Source: CAZJNX01 sp964547415 (GTDB lineage: Bacteria > Pseudomonadota > Alphaproteobacteria > Rhizobiales > Amorphaceae). Taken from it: DNA of 35,380 nucleotides. The stretch lies in assembly GCA_964547415.1 (NCBI GenBank), contig CAZJNX010000015.1, positions 1 to 35,380 of the forward strand, in the 5' to 3' direction. A model generated the notes under the pieces. It did no database searches and had not been told where the DNA came from. It saw only the letters and a program-made list of their open reading frames with translations. Shown in pieces: positions 21,508-29,099 of the stretch (the first letter of the stretch is position 1; each line of letters opens with the position of its first letter). The position numbers and the translations under genes are program-made.

Positions 21508-22704
21508 ATGGTACTGATCGAGCGTTATGTGTTCGGCCGCATCGCCGTCGCGTTCGGCGCCACGCTCGTCGTGCTCACGGCCATCATCTGGTCGACCCAG
21601 GCCCTGCAGCGCCTCGACCTGGTGACCGCCCAGGGCCAGACGCTCGCCACCTTCTTCGAGCTCACCGCCCTCGCCGTCCCCTTCCTCGCCACCCTCATCG
21701 CCCCGATCGCCTTCGCGATCGCGATGGTGGCGGTCTACGACGGCCTCAACCGGGACAGCGAGCTCATCGTGGTGTCCGCCTCGGGCGGCTCGCGGCTGAC
21801 GCTGCTGAAGCCCGCGGCGGCGCTCGCCGTCCTGATCGGGGCGGGGATCTTCGCGAGCGCCATGTTCGTGGCGCCCGCGGGGCTGAAGGAGCTGCGCACC
21901 GCGATCACCAACGTGCGGGCCGACGTGGTGGCGACCATCATCGACCCGGGCCGCTTCATCGGGATCGACAACGGTCTCCTCGTCCACATCCGCGACCGGG
22001 CGTCCGACGGCACCCTCGAGGGGCTGATGCTCGTCGACGAGCGGGACGAGGCGCGCTCCATGACCTACCTCACCCGCACGGGCCGCGTGGTGGAGGCGCT
22101 CGACCGCACGCTCCTCGTCATGGGCGACGGCATGATCCAGCGCCTCGACCGCGCCTCGGGGGAGCTGTCCGTCGCCCGCTTCGAGGCCTACGCCTTCGAC
22201 CTCACCCACCTCGTCCCGGAGGACGTGACGCCGGTCTACAAGCCGAGCGAGCGGACCCTGCCGGAGCTCCTCGCCCCCGCGCCGGGCGACGAATACTTCG
22301 CCGAGCACGCCGGCCGGTTCCGCGCCGAGCTCCACGACCGGTTCGTCCAGCCCCTCTATCCGCTGGTCTTCGCCCTCATAGCCTTCCTGTTCGTGGGCGA
22401 TCCGCGGACCAACCGGCGCGGGCGGGTGGCGGCGATCCTGGCGGCGGGCCTTGCGATCGGCGTCGTGCGGCTCCTCGGCTACGTGGCGGCGACGGCCTCG
22501 GCGACCGAACCCGCCGCCATCGCCCTCGTCTACGCCGTGCCGGTCGGCGCGGGTCTCATCGCCTTCCTCCTCATCCTGCGCGACCGGCGGATCGAGGTGC
22601 ACGACCGGATCGCCGCGCGGCTCCTGTCGCTCGCCCGCCGCGCCGCCGGAACCGTCTCCCACGGCGGGGGCGGGCACGGCGCGACCACGGGAAGGGCGGG
22701 CTGA
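21508..22704 (+). CDS. lptF: LPS export ABC transporter permease LptF
   Basis: LptF is one of the two membrane subunits of the LptB2FG transporter that extracts lipopolysaccharide from the inner membrane. The 398-residue protein begins MVLIERYVFGRIAVAFGATL with three N-terminal membrane segments (including FLATLIAPIAFAIAMVAVYD and the coupling-helix-like RDSELIVVSASGGSRLTLLK), a periplasmic beta-jellyroll domain (about residues 135-270), and three C-terminal membrane segments (PLYPLVFALIAFLFVGDPRT). ATG 21508 lacks a clear ribosome binding site; GTG 21487 would add seven residues. The stop shares its last base with the lptG start (TGATG). Confidence 0.95.
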   Translation: MVLIERYVFGRIAVAFGATLVVLTAIIWSTQALQRLDLVTAQGQTLATFFELTALAVPFLATLIAPIAFAIAMVAVYDGLNRDSELIVVSASGGSRLTLLKPAAALAVLIGAGIFASAMFVAPAGLKELRTAITNVRADVVATIIDPGRFIGIDNGLLVHIRDRASDGTLEGLMLVDERDEARSMTYLTRTGRVVEALDRTLLVMGDGMIQRLDRASGELSVARFEAYAFDLTHLVPEDVTPVYKPSERTLPELLAPAPGDEYFAEHAGRFRAELHDRFVQPLYPLVFALIAFLFVGDPRTNRRGRVAAILAAGLAIGVVRLLGYVAATASATEPAAIALVYAVPVGAGLIAFLLILRDRRIEVHDRIAARLLSLARRAAGTVSHGGGGHGATTGRAG

Positions 22705-23798
22705 TGGGCGGCGGGGCGACGGTCTCGCGCTATCTCGCGGGCGTGTTCGCGCGCTGGATCGGCGGCTTCTTCCTGCTCGGTTCGGCGATCATCCTGCTCG
22801 CCGACTACGTGGAGCTCGTCCGCCGCTCGATCGACAAGGAGGGCTTTTCCGCCGGAACCGCCTTCCTCACCTCCCTCCTGAAGACGCCCTCCCTCGCGGA
22901 GGAGTTCATCCCCTTCGCCGTCCTGTTCGGGGCGATCGGGGCCTTCCTCGCCCTCAACCGCCACCTCGAGCTCGTGGTCCTGCGCGCGGCGGGCGTCTCG
23001 GTCTGGCAGTTCATCCTGCCGCCGGTGGCGGTCGCCGTGGCGGTCGGGCTCGTCGCCTCCATGGTCTACAACCCGCTGTCGGCGCTCGCGCGGGAGCGGT
23101 CGGACCAGATGGCCGCCCGCGTCCTCGGCAACGAGGGGATGATGACCTTGATGGCGAGCCGGGACATCTGGTTCCGTCAGGAGGGGCCGGAGGGCTCGTC
23201 CATCATGAACGCGGCCTCCACCGCCTCGGCGGGCCTGCGCCTGTTCACCGTCATCGCCTACCGCTTCGACCGGGACGGCCACTTCGCCGCGCGCATCCAC
23301 GCCGAGAAGGCGGTGCTCGAGGACGGCGCCTGGCTCATGCAGAACGTGTCGGTCTTCGACGAGACGGGCCGGCGGACGCGGCGGGACGAGTACGTCCTGC
23401 CCACGTACCTGTCGCCCATCGAGGTGCAGGAATCGATCGCCCAGCCCGCCGCCATCTCCTTCTGGCAGCTGCCCTCGGTCGCCGCCCTCGCCGCCCGGGC
23501 GGGGCTGCCGGCCCACCGCTTCCGCATGCAGTTCCAGGGGCTCCTCGCGCGCCCGCTCCTGCTCGCGGCGATGGTGGTGGTGGCGGCCACCGTCTCCTTG
23601 CGGCTGATGCGCCTCGGCGGCGTCGCCTGGACGCTCGCGGCCGGCGTCGGCGCGGGTTTCCTCCTCTACATCGCCCAGGAGGTGGCGGGGGACCTCGGCC
23701 GGGCAGGCGTCGTCGCCCCGGTGATCGCGGCCTGGACGCCGGGGGTGGCGGCCGCCCTCATCGGCATCTCTCGCCTCCTGAAGACGGAGGACGGGTAG
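22704..23798 (+). CDS. lptG: LPS export ABC transporter permease LptG
   Basis: The second permease of LptB2FG. The 364-residue protein has the same plan as LptF: three N-terminal membrane segments (SRYLAGVFARWIGGFFLLGS, FIPFAVLFGAIGAFLALNRH, then LELVVLRAAGVSVWQFILPP with the coupling helix), a periplasmic jellyroll including ASRDIWFRQEGPEGSSIMNA, and three C-terminal membrane segments (LLLAAMVVVAATVSLRLMRL, VGAGFLLYIAQEVAGDLG). Start ATG 22704 overlaps the lptF stop by one base, and the stop is one base from lptD, so the three genes form one translational unit. The ATPase gene lptB is not in this window. Confidence 0.95.
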   Translation: MGGGATVSRYLAGVFARWIGGFFLLGSAIILLADYVELVRRSIDKEGFSAGTAFLTSLLKTPSLAEEFIPFAVLFGAIGAFLALNRHLELVVLRAAGVSVWQFILPPVAVAVAVGLVASMVYNPLSALARERSDQMAARVLGNEGMMTLMASRDIWFRQEGPEGSSIMNAASTASAGLRLFTVIAYRFDRDGHFAARIHAEKAVLEDGAWLMQNVSVFDETGRRTRRDEYVLPTYLSPIEVQESIAQPAAISFWQLPSVAALAARAGLPAHRFRMQFQGLLARPLLLAAMVVVAATVSLRLMRLGGVAWTLAAGVGAGFLLYIAQEVAGDLGRAGVVAPVIAAWTPGVAAALIGISRLLKTEDG

Positions 23799-23799
23799 G

Positions 23800-26175
23800 A
23801 TGGGCCGCCCGCCCCGCACAGCCCGCGCCCGCGCGCGCGGCCTCCTCGCGGGGGCCGCCGCTCTCGTGCTGGCGGGCTGGGCCGGCGAGGCGTCGGCCCA
23901 GCTGACGGCGGGCACGGGGACGGGCGAGGTCTCCGCCGCCCTCGCGGAGACGGGAACGCCCCTTTATCTCGAGGCGGACCAGCTCATCTACGACTTCGAC
24001 CGGGACGTGATCTCGGCCGTCGGCAACGTCACCATCGCCTACCGCGGATACCAGCTGTTCGCCGGCACCGTCACCCTCGACCGGCGCACCAACCGCTTCA
24101 CGGCGACGGGCGGGGCGCGCCTCGAGGAGCCGACGGGCACCATCGTCACCGCCGAGACCATCGCCCTCGACGACACGCTGAGGGACGGCTTCGCCCGCGG
24201 CATCCGCGTCGATACCGTGCTGCGCTCGCGCTTCGCGGCGGACGAGGCGGTGCGCGAGGGCGACCGGACGGTCTTCACCGACGGCGTTTACACCGCCTGC
24301 CACGAGTGCCTCGAGCGCCCGTCCGAGCCGCCCACCTGGCAGATCAAGGCGCGCACCATCATCCACGACGAGAGCGAGCGGACGGTCTACTACGAGAACG
24401 CGAGCCTCGAGCTGTGGGGCATCCCGGTCGCCTACCTGCCCTTCTTCAGCCACCCGGACCCGACGGTGCGCCGCCAGTCCGGCTTCCTGGTGCCGGACTT
24501 CATCTACAGCAACCTCCTCGGGGTCGGCGTGCGGGTGCCCTACTTCTGGGCCATCGCGCCGAGCTACGACCTCACCTTTGCGGCGACGCCGCTCTCCCGC
24601 CAGGGCGTCCTCGTCGACGCGGAGTGGCGCCAGCAACTCCTCACCGGCGCCTACGACATCCGTGTCGCCGGCATCCTCCAGGCCGATCCGGACGCTTTCG
24701 CCGGCACCAGCGGCGACCGGGACTTCCGCGGCTCCCTCGTCTCCAACGGCAACTTCCGCATCAACCGCCTGTGGCAGTGGGGCTGGAACGCCGTCCTCAC
24801 CTCCGACCGGGTGTTCCTGGAGGACTACGAGCAGCCCGGCGGATCGGGGGACACGGGCGTCAACACGCTCTACCTGACGGGCCTCGGGGAGCGAAACTGG
24901 TTCGACCTGCGCGGTTACGCCTTCCGCATCCTGCGCGACGACTTCACGGGCGGCGACGTTCTCGACCCGCCCGCCCCGTTCACCCCGGTCGGCCTCGACC
25001 TGCAGGACAAGCAGCCCTACGTCCACCCGGTCCTCAACTACGAGGCGATCCTCGACGAATCGGTCGTCGGCGGCGAGCTCGCCTACCACCTCAACCTGAC
25101 CTCCCTCAGCCGGGAGGAGACCGACGCCTTCGGCGTCCTCGACGGCGCCGGCGGGCGGACGGCCCGATTCCGGGGCGTCGAGGGCACCTTCACCCGCGCC
25201 TCGGCGAAGCTCGACTGGCGGCGCCAGCTCATCGACCCGGTCGGGCAGGTCTGGACGCCCTTCCTCGGCGCCCAGGTGGACGCCTTCTTCATCGACAACG
25301 CCGATTCGAACGTGACCGCCCTCGACGAGGAGTCGATCGGCCGCGCCATGCCGTGGATCGGCATGCAGTACCGCTGGCCGTGGGTGGCGGCGACCGCCTG
25401 GGGCAGCCAGACATTCGAGCCCATCGCCCAGATCGTCGCCCGGCCGGACGAGGCGAACATCGGAGACATCCCGAACGAGGACAGCCAGTCGGTCATCTTC
25501 GAGGACACGAGCCTGTTCGACGTCAACCGCTTCTCCGGCTACGACCGCTCGCCCGGCGGTACGCGGATGGACGTCGGCCTGCGCTACACCGTCCAGGCCT
25601 ACAACGGCGGCTTCCTGTCGGCCCTCGTCGGCCAGTCCTTCCAGGTGGCCGGCAAGAACTCCTACGCGACGCCCGACATCCTCAACTCGTCGAGCGATTC
25701 CGGCCTCGAGACGGCCGAATCGGACTACGTGGCCGCCCTTTACCTCGGCACGAACGCGGGGCTGCAACTGAACGCCCAGGGCCGCTTCGACCAGGAGAGC
25801 TTCGACATCGAGCAGGGCCAGGTGCAGGCGGCGGGCCAGGCCGGCCCCCTCGCCGCCCGCGCGGTCTACGCCTTCCTGCGCCGCCAGCCCGACCTCGGCG
25901 TCACGGAGAACCGGCAGGAGATCCAGGGCGGGGCGAGCCTTCGCGTGCTCAGGACGCTGCGCCTGTTCGGGCAGGTCCGCTACGACATCGAGAACCGGGA
26001 GATGATCCGCGAGGGCGTAGGCGTGGGCTACGACGACGACAGCCTTTCCATGTCCCTGTCCTACGCCGAAGACAGCAGCGGCGACGACGACGACCCCATC
26101 GACCGCACCGTGTTCTTCCGCATCGGCCTCAGGACCCTCGGCGACGCGGGGCTCTCCGGCGGCTTCGGCGACTGA
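23800..26175 (+). CDS. lptD: LPS assembly outer-membrane protein LptD
   Basis: LptD, with LptE, places lipopolysaccharide in the outer leaflet. The 791-residue protein has a signal peptide ending near residue 33 (GEASA-Q), an OstA-like jellyroll (LEADQLIYDFDRDVISAVGN to about residue 165), then a large beta-barrel of alternating strands to a C-terminal FGD. YTACHECLERPSEPPTWQIK supplies a CxxC pair early in the protein, as in many alphaproteobacterial LptD sequences, and FFSHPDPTVRRQSGFLVPDF is a family hallmark. It follows lptG by one base. In many relatives surA, pdxA and ksgA come next; here the strand changes after a 430-base gap with a strong hairpin. Confidence 0.95.
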   Translation: MGRPPRTARARARGLLAGAAALVLAGWAGEASAQLTAGTGTGEVSAALAETGTPLYLEADQLIYDFDRDVISAVGNVTIAYRGYQLFAGTVTLDRRTNRFTATGGARLEEPTGTIVTAETIALDDTLRDGFARGIRVDTVLRSRFAADEAVREGDRTVFTDGVYTACHECLERPSEPPTWQIKARTIIHDESERTVYYENASLELWGIPVAYLPFFSHPDPTVRRQSGFLVPDFIYSNLLGVGVRVPYFWAIAPSYDLTFAATPLSRQGVLVDAEWRQQLLTGAYDIRVAGILQADPDAFAGTSGDRDFRGSLVSNGNFRINRLWQWGWNAVLTSDRVFLEDYEQPGGSGDTGVNTLYLTGLGERNWFDLRGYAFRILRDDFTGGDVLDPPAPFTPVGLDLQDKQPYVHPVLNYEAILDESVVGGELAYHLNLTSLSREETDAFGVLDGAGGRTARFRGVEGTFTRASAKLDWRRQLIDPVGQVWTPFLGAQVDAFFIDNADSNVTALDEESIGRAMPWIGMQYRWPWVAATAWGSQTFEPIAQIVARPDEANIGDIPNEDSQSVIFEDTSLFDVNRFSGYDRSPGGTRMDVGLRYTVQAYNGGFLSALVGQSFQVAGKNSYATPDILNSSSDSGLETAESDYVAALYLGTNAGLQLNAQGRFDQESFDIEQGQVQAAGQAGPLAARAVYAFLRRQPDLGVTENRQEIQGGASLRVLRTLRLFGQVRYDIENREMIREGVGVGYDDDSLSMSLSYAEDSSGDDDDPIDRTVFFRIGLRTLGDAGLSGGFGD

Positions 26176-26556
26176 CCGCGCGTCGTCCCCCGCCCGGGCG
26201 CGGCATGCGGACGGTGGTCCGCGGCATTGCCGGCACCGTCATCGGCTCGCCGTCGCGGCCGGTCGTCGACCGGCGTCGCCGGACCCGTCGACGAGGACGG
26301 ACCGGCGGCGCGGGTCGCACCAACCGGGAAGCCCCGAGACGCGGCGCGGAAGGCGGCCCGGGGACCGCATCGCCAGTCGCGATGCCTCCCCATCCCGGCG
26401 CCTCGCGGTCGGGGACCGGCAGGTCTTCCCGCGCACGGGCGGGATCGTCGGGACCAGCCGTCCGCATCGCTTCGCGGGGTGCGATGGGCGCGGCCGAACC
26501 GCGCGGCGCACCGGCGCGGCAGGGTTGGCCGGGGCGACCGGTCCGCCCCGGCCCGT
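26176..26556. other. Gap between lptD and the convergent xseB
   Basis: I see no credible gene here. Open frames exist on both strands, but they are arginine- and proline-rich and lack motifs. The stretch ends in the hairpin at 26557-26592. Several short CATCGC/GCGATG repeats occur but form no regular pattern. Confidence 0.6.
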
Positions 26557-26592
26557 CCCGCCCGCTCCGCCGCTTCCGGCGGAGCGGGCGGG
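26557..26592. terminator. Perfect 15-bp hairpin between convergent lptD and xseB
   Basis: CCCGCCCGCTCCGCC (26557-26571) and its exact reverse complement (26578-26592) enclose the loop GCTTCC. It lies 17 bases beyond the xseB stop and about 380 beyond lptD. Neither side has a T-run. A bidirectional terminator or transcript-end barrier is likely. Confidence 0.65.
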
Positions 26593-26609
26593 GGAGAGCC
26601 GGCGCCCGG

Positions 26610-26951
26610 TCAGTCCCCGTCGAGGGGCTCTGTGCCCACGGGTTCCCCGGTGGCGGCGAGGCGCACCTTCTCCACGCGCATCTCCGCGTTCTTGAGGAGG
26701 GCCTCGCAGCGGCGCTTCAGCGCCTCGCCCCGCTCGTAGATCTCGATCGAGGTCTCCAGCGGAACCTCGCCGCGCTCGAGCTCGGCCACGATCCGTTCGA
26801 GCTCCGACAGCGCCGCCTCGAACGACAGGCTCGCCACGTCCTCGTGGGGCTGCGCGCCGGCCTCCCCCGCGCCCGCCGCCGCCTTCGCCCGTCCGCCGGC
26901 CGCCGCCCGTCCGCCGGCCGCCGCCCGCACCGCCCCGCGCTCAGACGCCAT
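26610..26951 (-). CDS. xseB: Exodeoxyribonuclease VII small subunit with long N-terminal extension
   Basis: XseB binds the large subunit XseA to form the single-strand-specific exonuclease VII. The conserved core is SLSFEAALSELERIVAELER, GEVPLETSIEIYERGEALKR, RCEALLKNAEMRVEKV, a helical hairpin of about 60 residues. The whole protein has 113 residues against about 80 usual; the first 38 or so are Ala/Gly/Arg-rich with the repeat AAAGGR, encoded by two perfect 18-base copies (26890-26925). ATG 26951 has GGAGAGAGGG upstream, so the extension is probably translated. The gene follows the HDAC-family gene by 58 bases; dxs, a frequent downstream neighbour in Alphaproteobacteria, is absent. Confidence 0.92.
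   Translation of the reverse strand: MASERGAVRAAAGGRAAAGGRAKAAAGAGEAGAQPHEDVASLSFEAALSELERIVAELERGEVPLETSIEIYERGEALKRRCEALLKNAEMRVEKVRLAATGEPVGTEPLDGD
26890..26925. repeat. Two perfect 18-base tandem copies inside xseB
   Basis: CGTCCGCCGGCCGCCGCC occurs twice in a row; on the minus strand it encodes the repeated Ala/Gly/Arg hexapeptide of the N-terminal extension. Copy number may vary between strains. Confidence 0.85.
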
Positions 26952-27009
26952 CGCCCTCTCTCCGTCGCTCGGAATGGACCGGCAACCTCGCCGCGCTGCC
27001 CGCGCCCGG

Positions 27010-27936
27010 TCAAGCCTCCATCAGGCAGAGGAGGTGGGCGGCGACCGACTTCGCGAGGCCGACGAGATCGTAGCCGCCCTCGAGGATCGACACGACCCGC
27101 CCGTCCGCGCTCCCGTTCGCCACCTCCATGAGCTCGCCCGTCACCCAGGCGAAGTCCTTCTCCTCGAGGTAGAGGCCGCCGAGCGGGTCGTCCCTGTGGG
27201 CGTCGAAGCCCGCCGAGATCACCACGAGGTCGGGCGAGAAATCCCGCAGGGCCGGCAGGATGCGCGTCTTCATCGCCTCGCGGAACCGCTCGCCCCCGTC
27301 GCCCGCGCGCAGCGGCGCGTTGACGATGTTCCCCGCCCCCGTTTCCGAGACGGCGCCGGTGCCGGGGTAGAGCGGCATCTGGTGGGTCGAGGCGTACATC
27401 ACCGACGGGTCGTCCCAGAAGATGTCCTGGGTGCCGTTGCCGTGGTGGACGTCGAAGTCGACGACGGCGACCCGCTCCGCCCCGTGGGCGCGCTGCGCGT
27501 GGCGGGCGGCGATGGCCGCATTGTTGAACAGGCAAAAGCCCATCGCCCGGTCCTTCTCCGCGTGGTGGCCGGGCGGACGGGCGGCCGAGAAGGCGTTCGC
27601 CACTTCGCCCGCCATCACCGCGTCCACCGCCCGCAGCGCCGCGCCGACGCCGAGGCGGGCCGCCCTGAGGCTGCCGGGGGACATCACCGTGTCCGCGTCG
27701 AGGGGGACGCGGCCCTCCGCGGGCGCCGTGCGCTCGATCAGGGCGACGTAGGCGTCGGTGTGGGCGAGGGCGGCGGCCTCGGACGGCGCCTCCTCCGGCT
27801 CCTCCCGCACGAGGGCGGCGAACGGCGGATGCTCCAGCACCTTCGCGATCGCCCGCAGGCGGTCCGGGCGCTCCGGATGACCCTCCGGCGTCAGGTGGTC
27901 GAGGTAGGCCGGGTGGGCGAGGAGGAGGGTTGTCAC
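27010..27936 (-). CDS. Histone deacetylase / acetylpolyamine amidohydrolase family protein
   Basis: A 308-residue zinc hydrolase of the HDAC superfamily; bacterial members act on acetylated polyamines, proteins or other amides. Motifs: HPERPDRLRAIAKVLEHPPF at the N-terminus, ARPPGHHAEKDRAMGFCLFN with the charge-relay histidine pair, VAVVDFDVHHGNGTQDIFW with the zinc-binding Asp and His, STHQMPLYPGTGAVSETG, VISAGFDAHRDDPLGGL carrying the second zinc Asp, and SILEGGYDL with the likely transition-state residue position. The start is GTG 27936, whose bases overlap the sua5 stop as GTGA, with AGGAAGG upstream. Its place between sua5 and xseB does not reveal the substrate. Confidence 0.94.
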   Translation of the reverse strand: MTTLLLAHPAYLDHLTPEGHPERPDRLRAIAKVLEHPPFAALVREEPEEAPSEAAALAHTDAYVALIERTAPAEGRVPLDADTVMSPGSLRAARLGVGAALRAVDAVMAGEVANAFSAARPPGHHAEKDRAMGFCLFNNAAIAARHAQRAHGAERVAVVDFDVHHGNGTQDIFWDDPSVMYASTHQMPLYPGTGAVSETGAGNIVNAPLRAGDGGERFREAMKTRILPALRDFSPDLVVISAGFDAHRDDPLGGLYLEEKDFAWVTGELMEVANGSADGRVVSILEGGYDLVGLAKSVAAHLLCLMEA

Positions 27937-29009
27937 GGAATGCCGTCCTTCCTGTCGTGTCGGTCGCGGTGCCCGGCTCGGGCGGCGTCCGCCGGTCGGG
28001 GCGCGGCGGCGCGGGCGAGGCGGTCGCGGATCGCGAGCCCGAGCCCCGTCGCCGGGACCGGCGCGACGGCGATGCACGGCACGTCCGGCCGGTCGAGGCG
28101 CCGGAGGCCATGGTAGAGGTTTCGCGCCGCCTCCGCGAGGTCGCCCGAGGGGCTGAGGTCGAAGAAGGGCGCCGCGCCCGCGCTTTCTCCCCCGCCGAAG
28201 GCGAGCCGCGCCTCGCCCGGGCGCACGGCGCCTGCCGGCACGTCGAGCCTGACGGCCGCCCGCGGCGCGTAGTGGGAGGCCATCATGCCGGGCGCGGCGA
28301 GCGGGCCGTCGCCCGCCGGGGCCGGCCGCTCCAGCGGCGCGCCGAGCACCGCCTCGATCGCCTCCGCGTCGAGCCCGCCGGGGCGCAGGAGCCGGGCAGG
28401 ACCCGCGCCGAGACCGACGATCGTGCTCTCGATCCCCACGGGAGAGGGGCCGGCGTCGAGGACGAGGTCGACCCGGGCGCCGAGCTCGGCCACCACGTCG
28501 GCCGCCCGGGTCGCGGTGATGCGGCCGGAGCGGTTGGCGCTCGGCGCCGCGACCGGCCGGCCGAGCCGGTGGATCACCGCGCGGAAGGCCGTGCTCGCGG
28601 GGACGCGCAGGGCCACCGTGGGGTTGCCGGCCGTCACCGCCGGGGCGAGCGGGGAGGGGGCGGCGAGCGGCACGACGAGGGTGAGCGGCCCGGGCCAGAA
28701 GGCCTCGGCGAGCGCCCGTGCCCGCCCGTCGAGGCGGCCGAGCCGGCCGGCCATCGCAAGGTCCGCCACGTGGGCGATCAGCGGGTTCTGCGCCGGCCGG
28801 CCCTTCGCGGCGTAAAGCCGCGCGACCGCGGCCCCGTCCGTCGCGTCCGCGGCGAGGCCGTAGACCGTCTCGGTGGGAAGGGCGACGAGGCGGCCCGCCG
28901 CGAGGACGGCGGCCGCGCGCTCCACCGCATCCGGCGCGTCGGCGGCGACGACCGCGGGCCGGGCGGCGTCGGCGGGTCCGTCGGGGTGGGGGCGCGCGCG
29001 GGCGGTCAT
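27933..29009 (-). CDS. L-threonylcarbamoyladenylate synthase, long Sua5 form
   Basis: This enzyme makes threonylcarbamoyl-AMP from threonine, bicarbonate and ATP, the first step of the t6A37 modification of ANN-reading tRNAs. The 358-residue protein has the YrdC/Sua5 domain (VALPTETVYGLAADATDGAA, LYAAKGRPAQNPLIAHVAD, FWPGPLTLVV, TVALRVPAS, PVAAPSANRSGRIT, GIESTIVGLG) up to about residue 215, then the linker PGMMASHYAPRAAVRL and the extra Sua5 C-terminal domain that short TsaC proteins lack. It overlaps the HDAC gene by four bases, so the two are coupled. It diverges from the acyl-CoA dehydrogenase gene, 90 bases away. Confidence 0.95.
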   Translation of the reverse strand: MTARARPHPDGPADAARPAVVAADAPDAVERAAAVLAAGRLVALPTETVYGLAADATDGAAVARLYAAKGRPAQNPLIAHVADLAMAGRLGRLDGRARALAEAFWPGPLTLVVPLAAPSPLAPAVTAGNPTVALRVPASTAFRAVIHRLGRPVAAPSANRSGRITATRAADVVAELGARVDLVLDAGPSPVGIESTIVGLGAGPARLLRPGGLDAEAIEAVLGAPLERPAPAGDGPLAAPGMMASHYAPRAAVRLDVPAGAVRPGEARLAFGGGESAGAAPFFDLSPSGDLAEAARNLYHGLRRLDRPDVPCIAVAPVPATGLGLAIRDRLARAAAPRPADAARAGHRDRHDRKDGIP

Positions 29010-29099
29010 TGACGGGCCGATCCGGCGGCGTCATGTGCGCTGAAGGCGCGGCCGACCCGCGCCCCGGGCCCATCGAGAGGCAGCTTTCGGGAAACGTCC

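Noticed and set aside
26176..26556. Open frames on both strands after lptD
   Set aside because: They are Arg/Pro/Ala-rich, lack ribosome sites with matching domains, and match no family I know.
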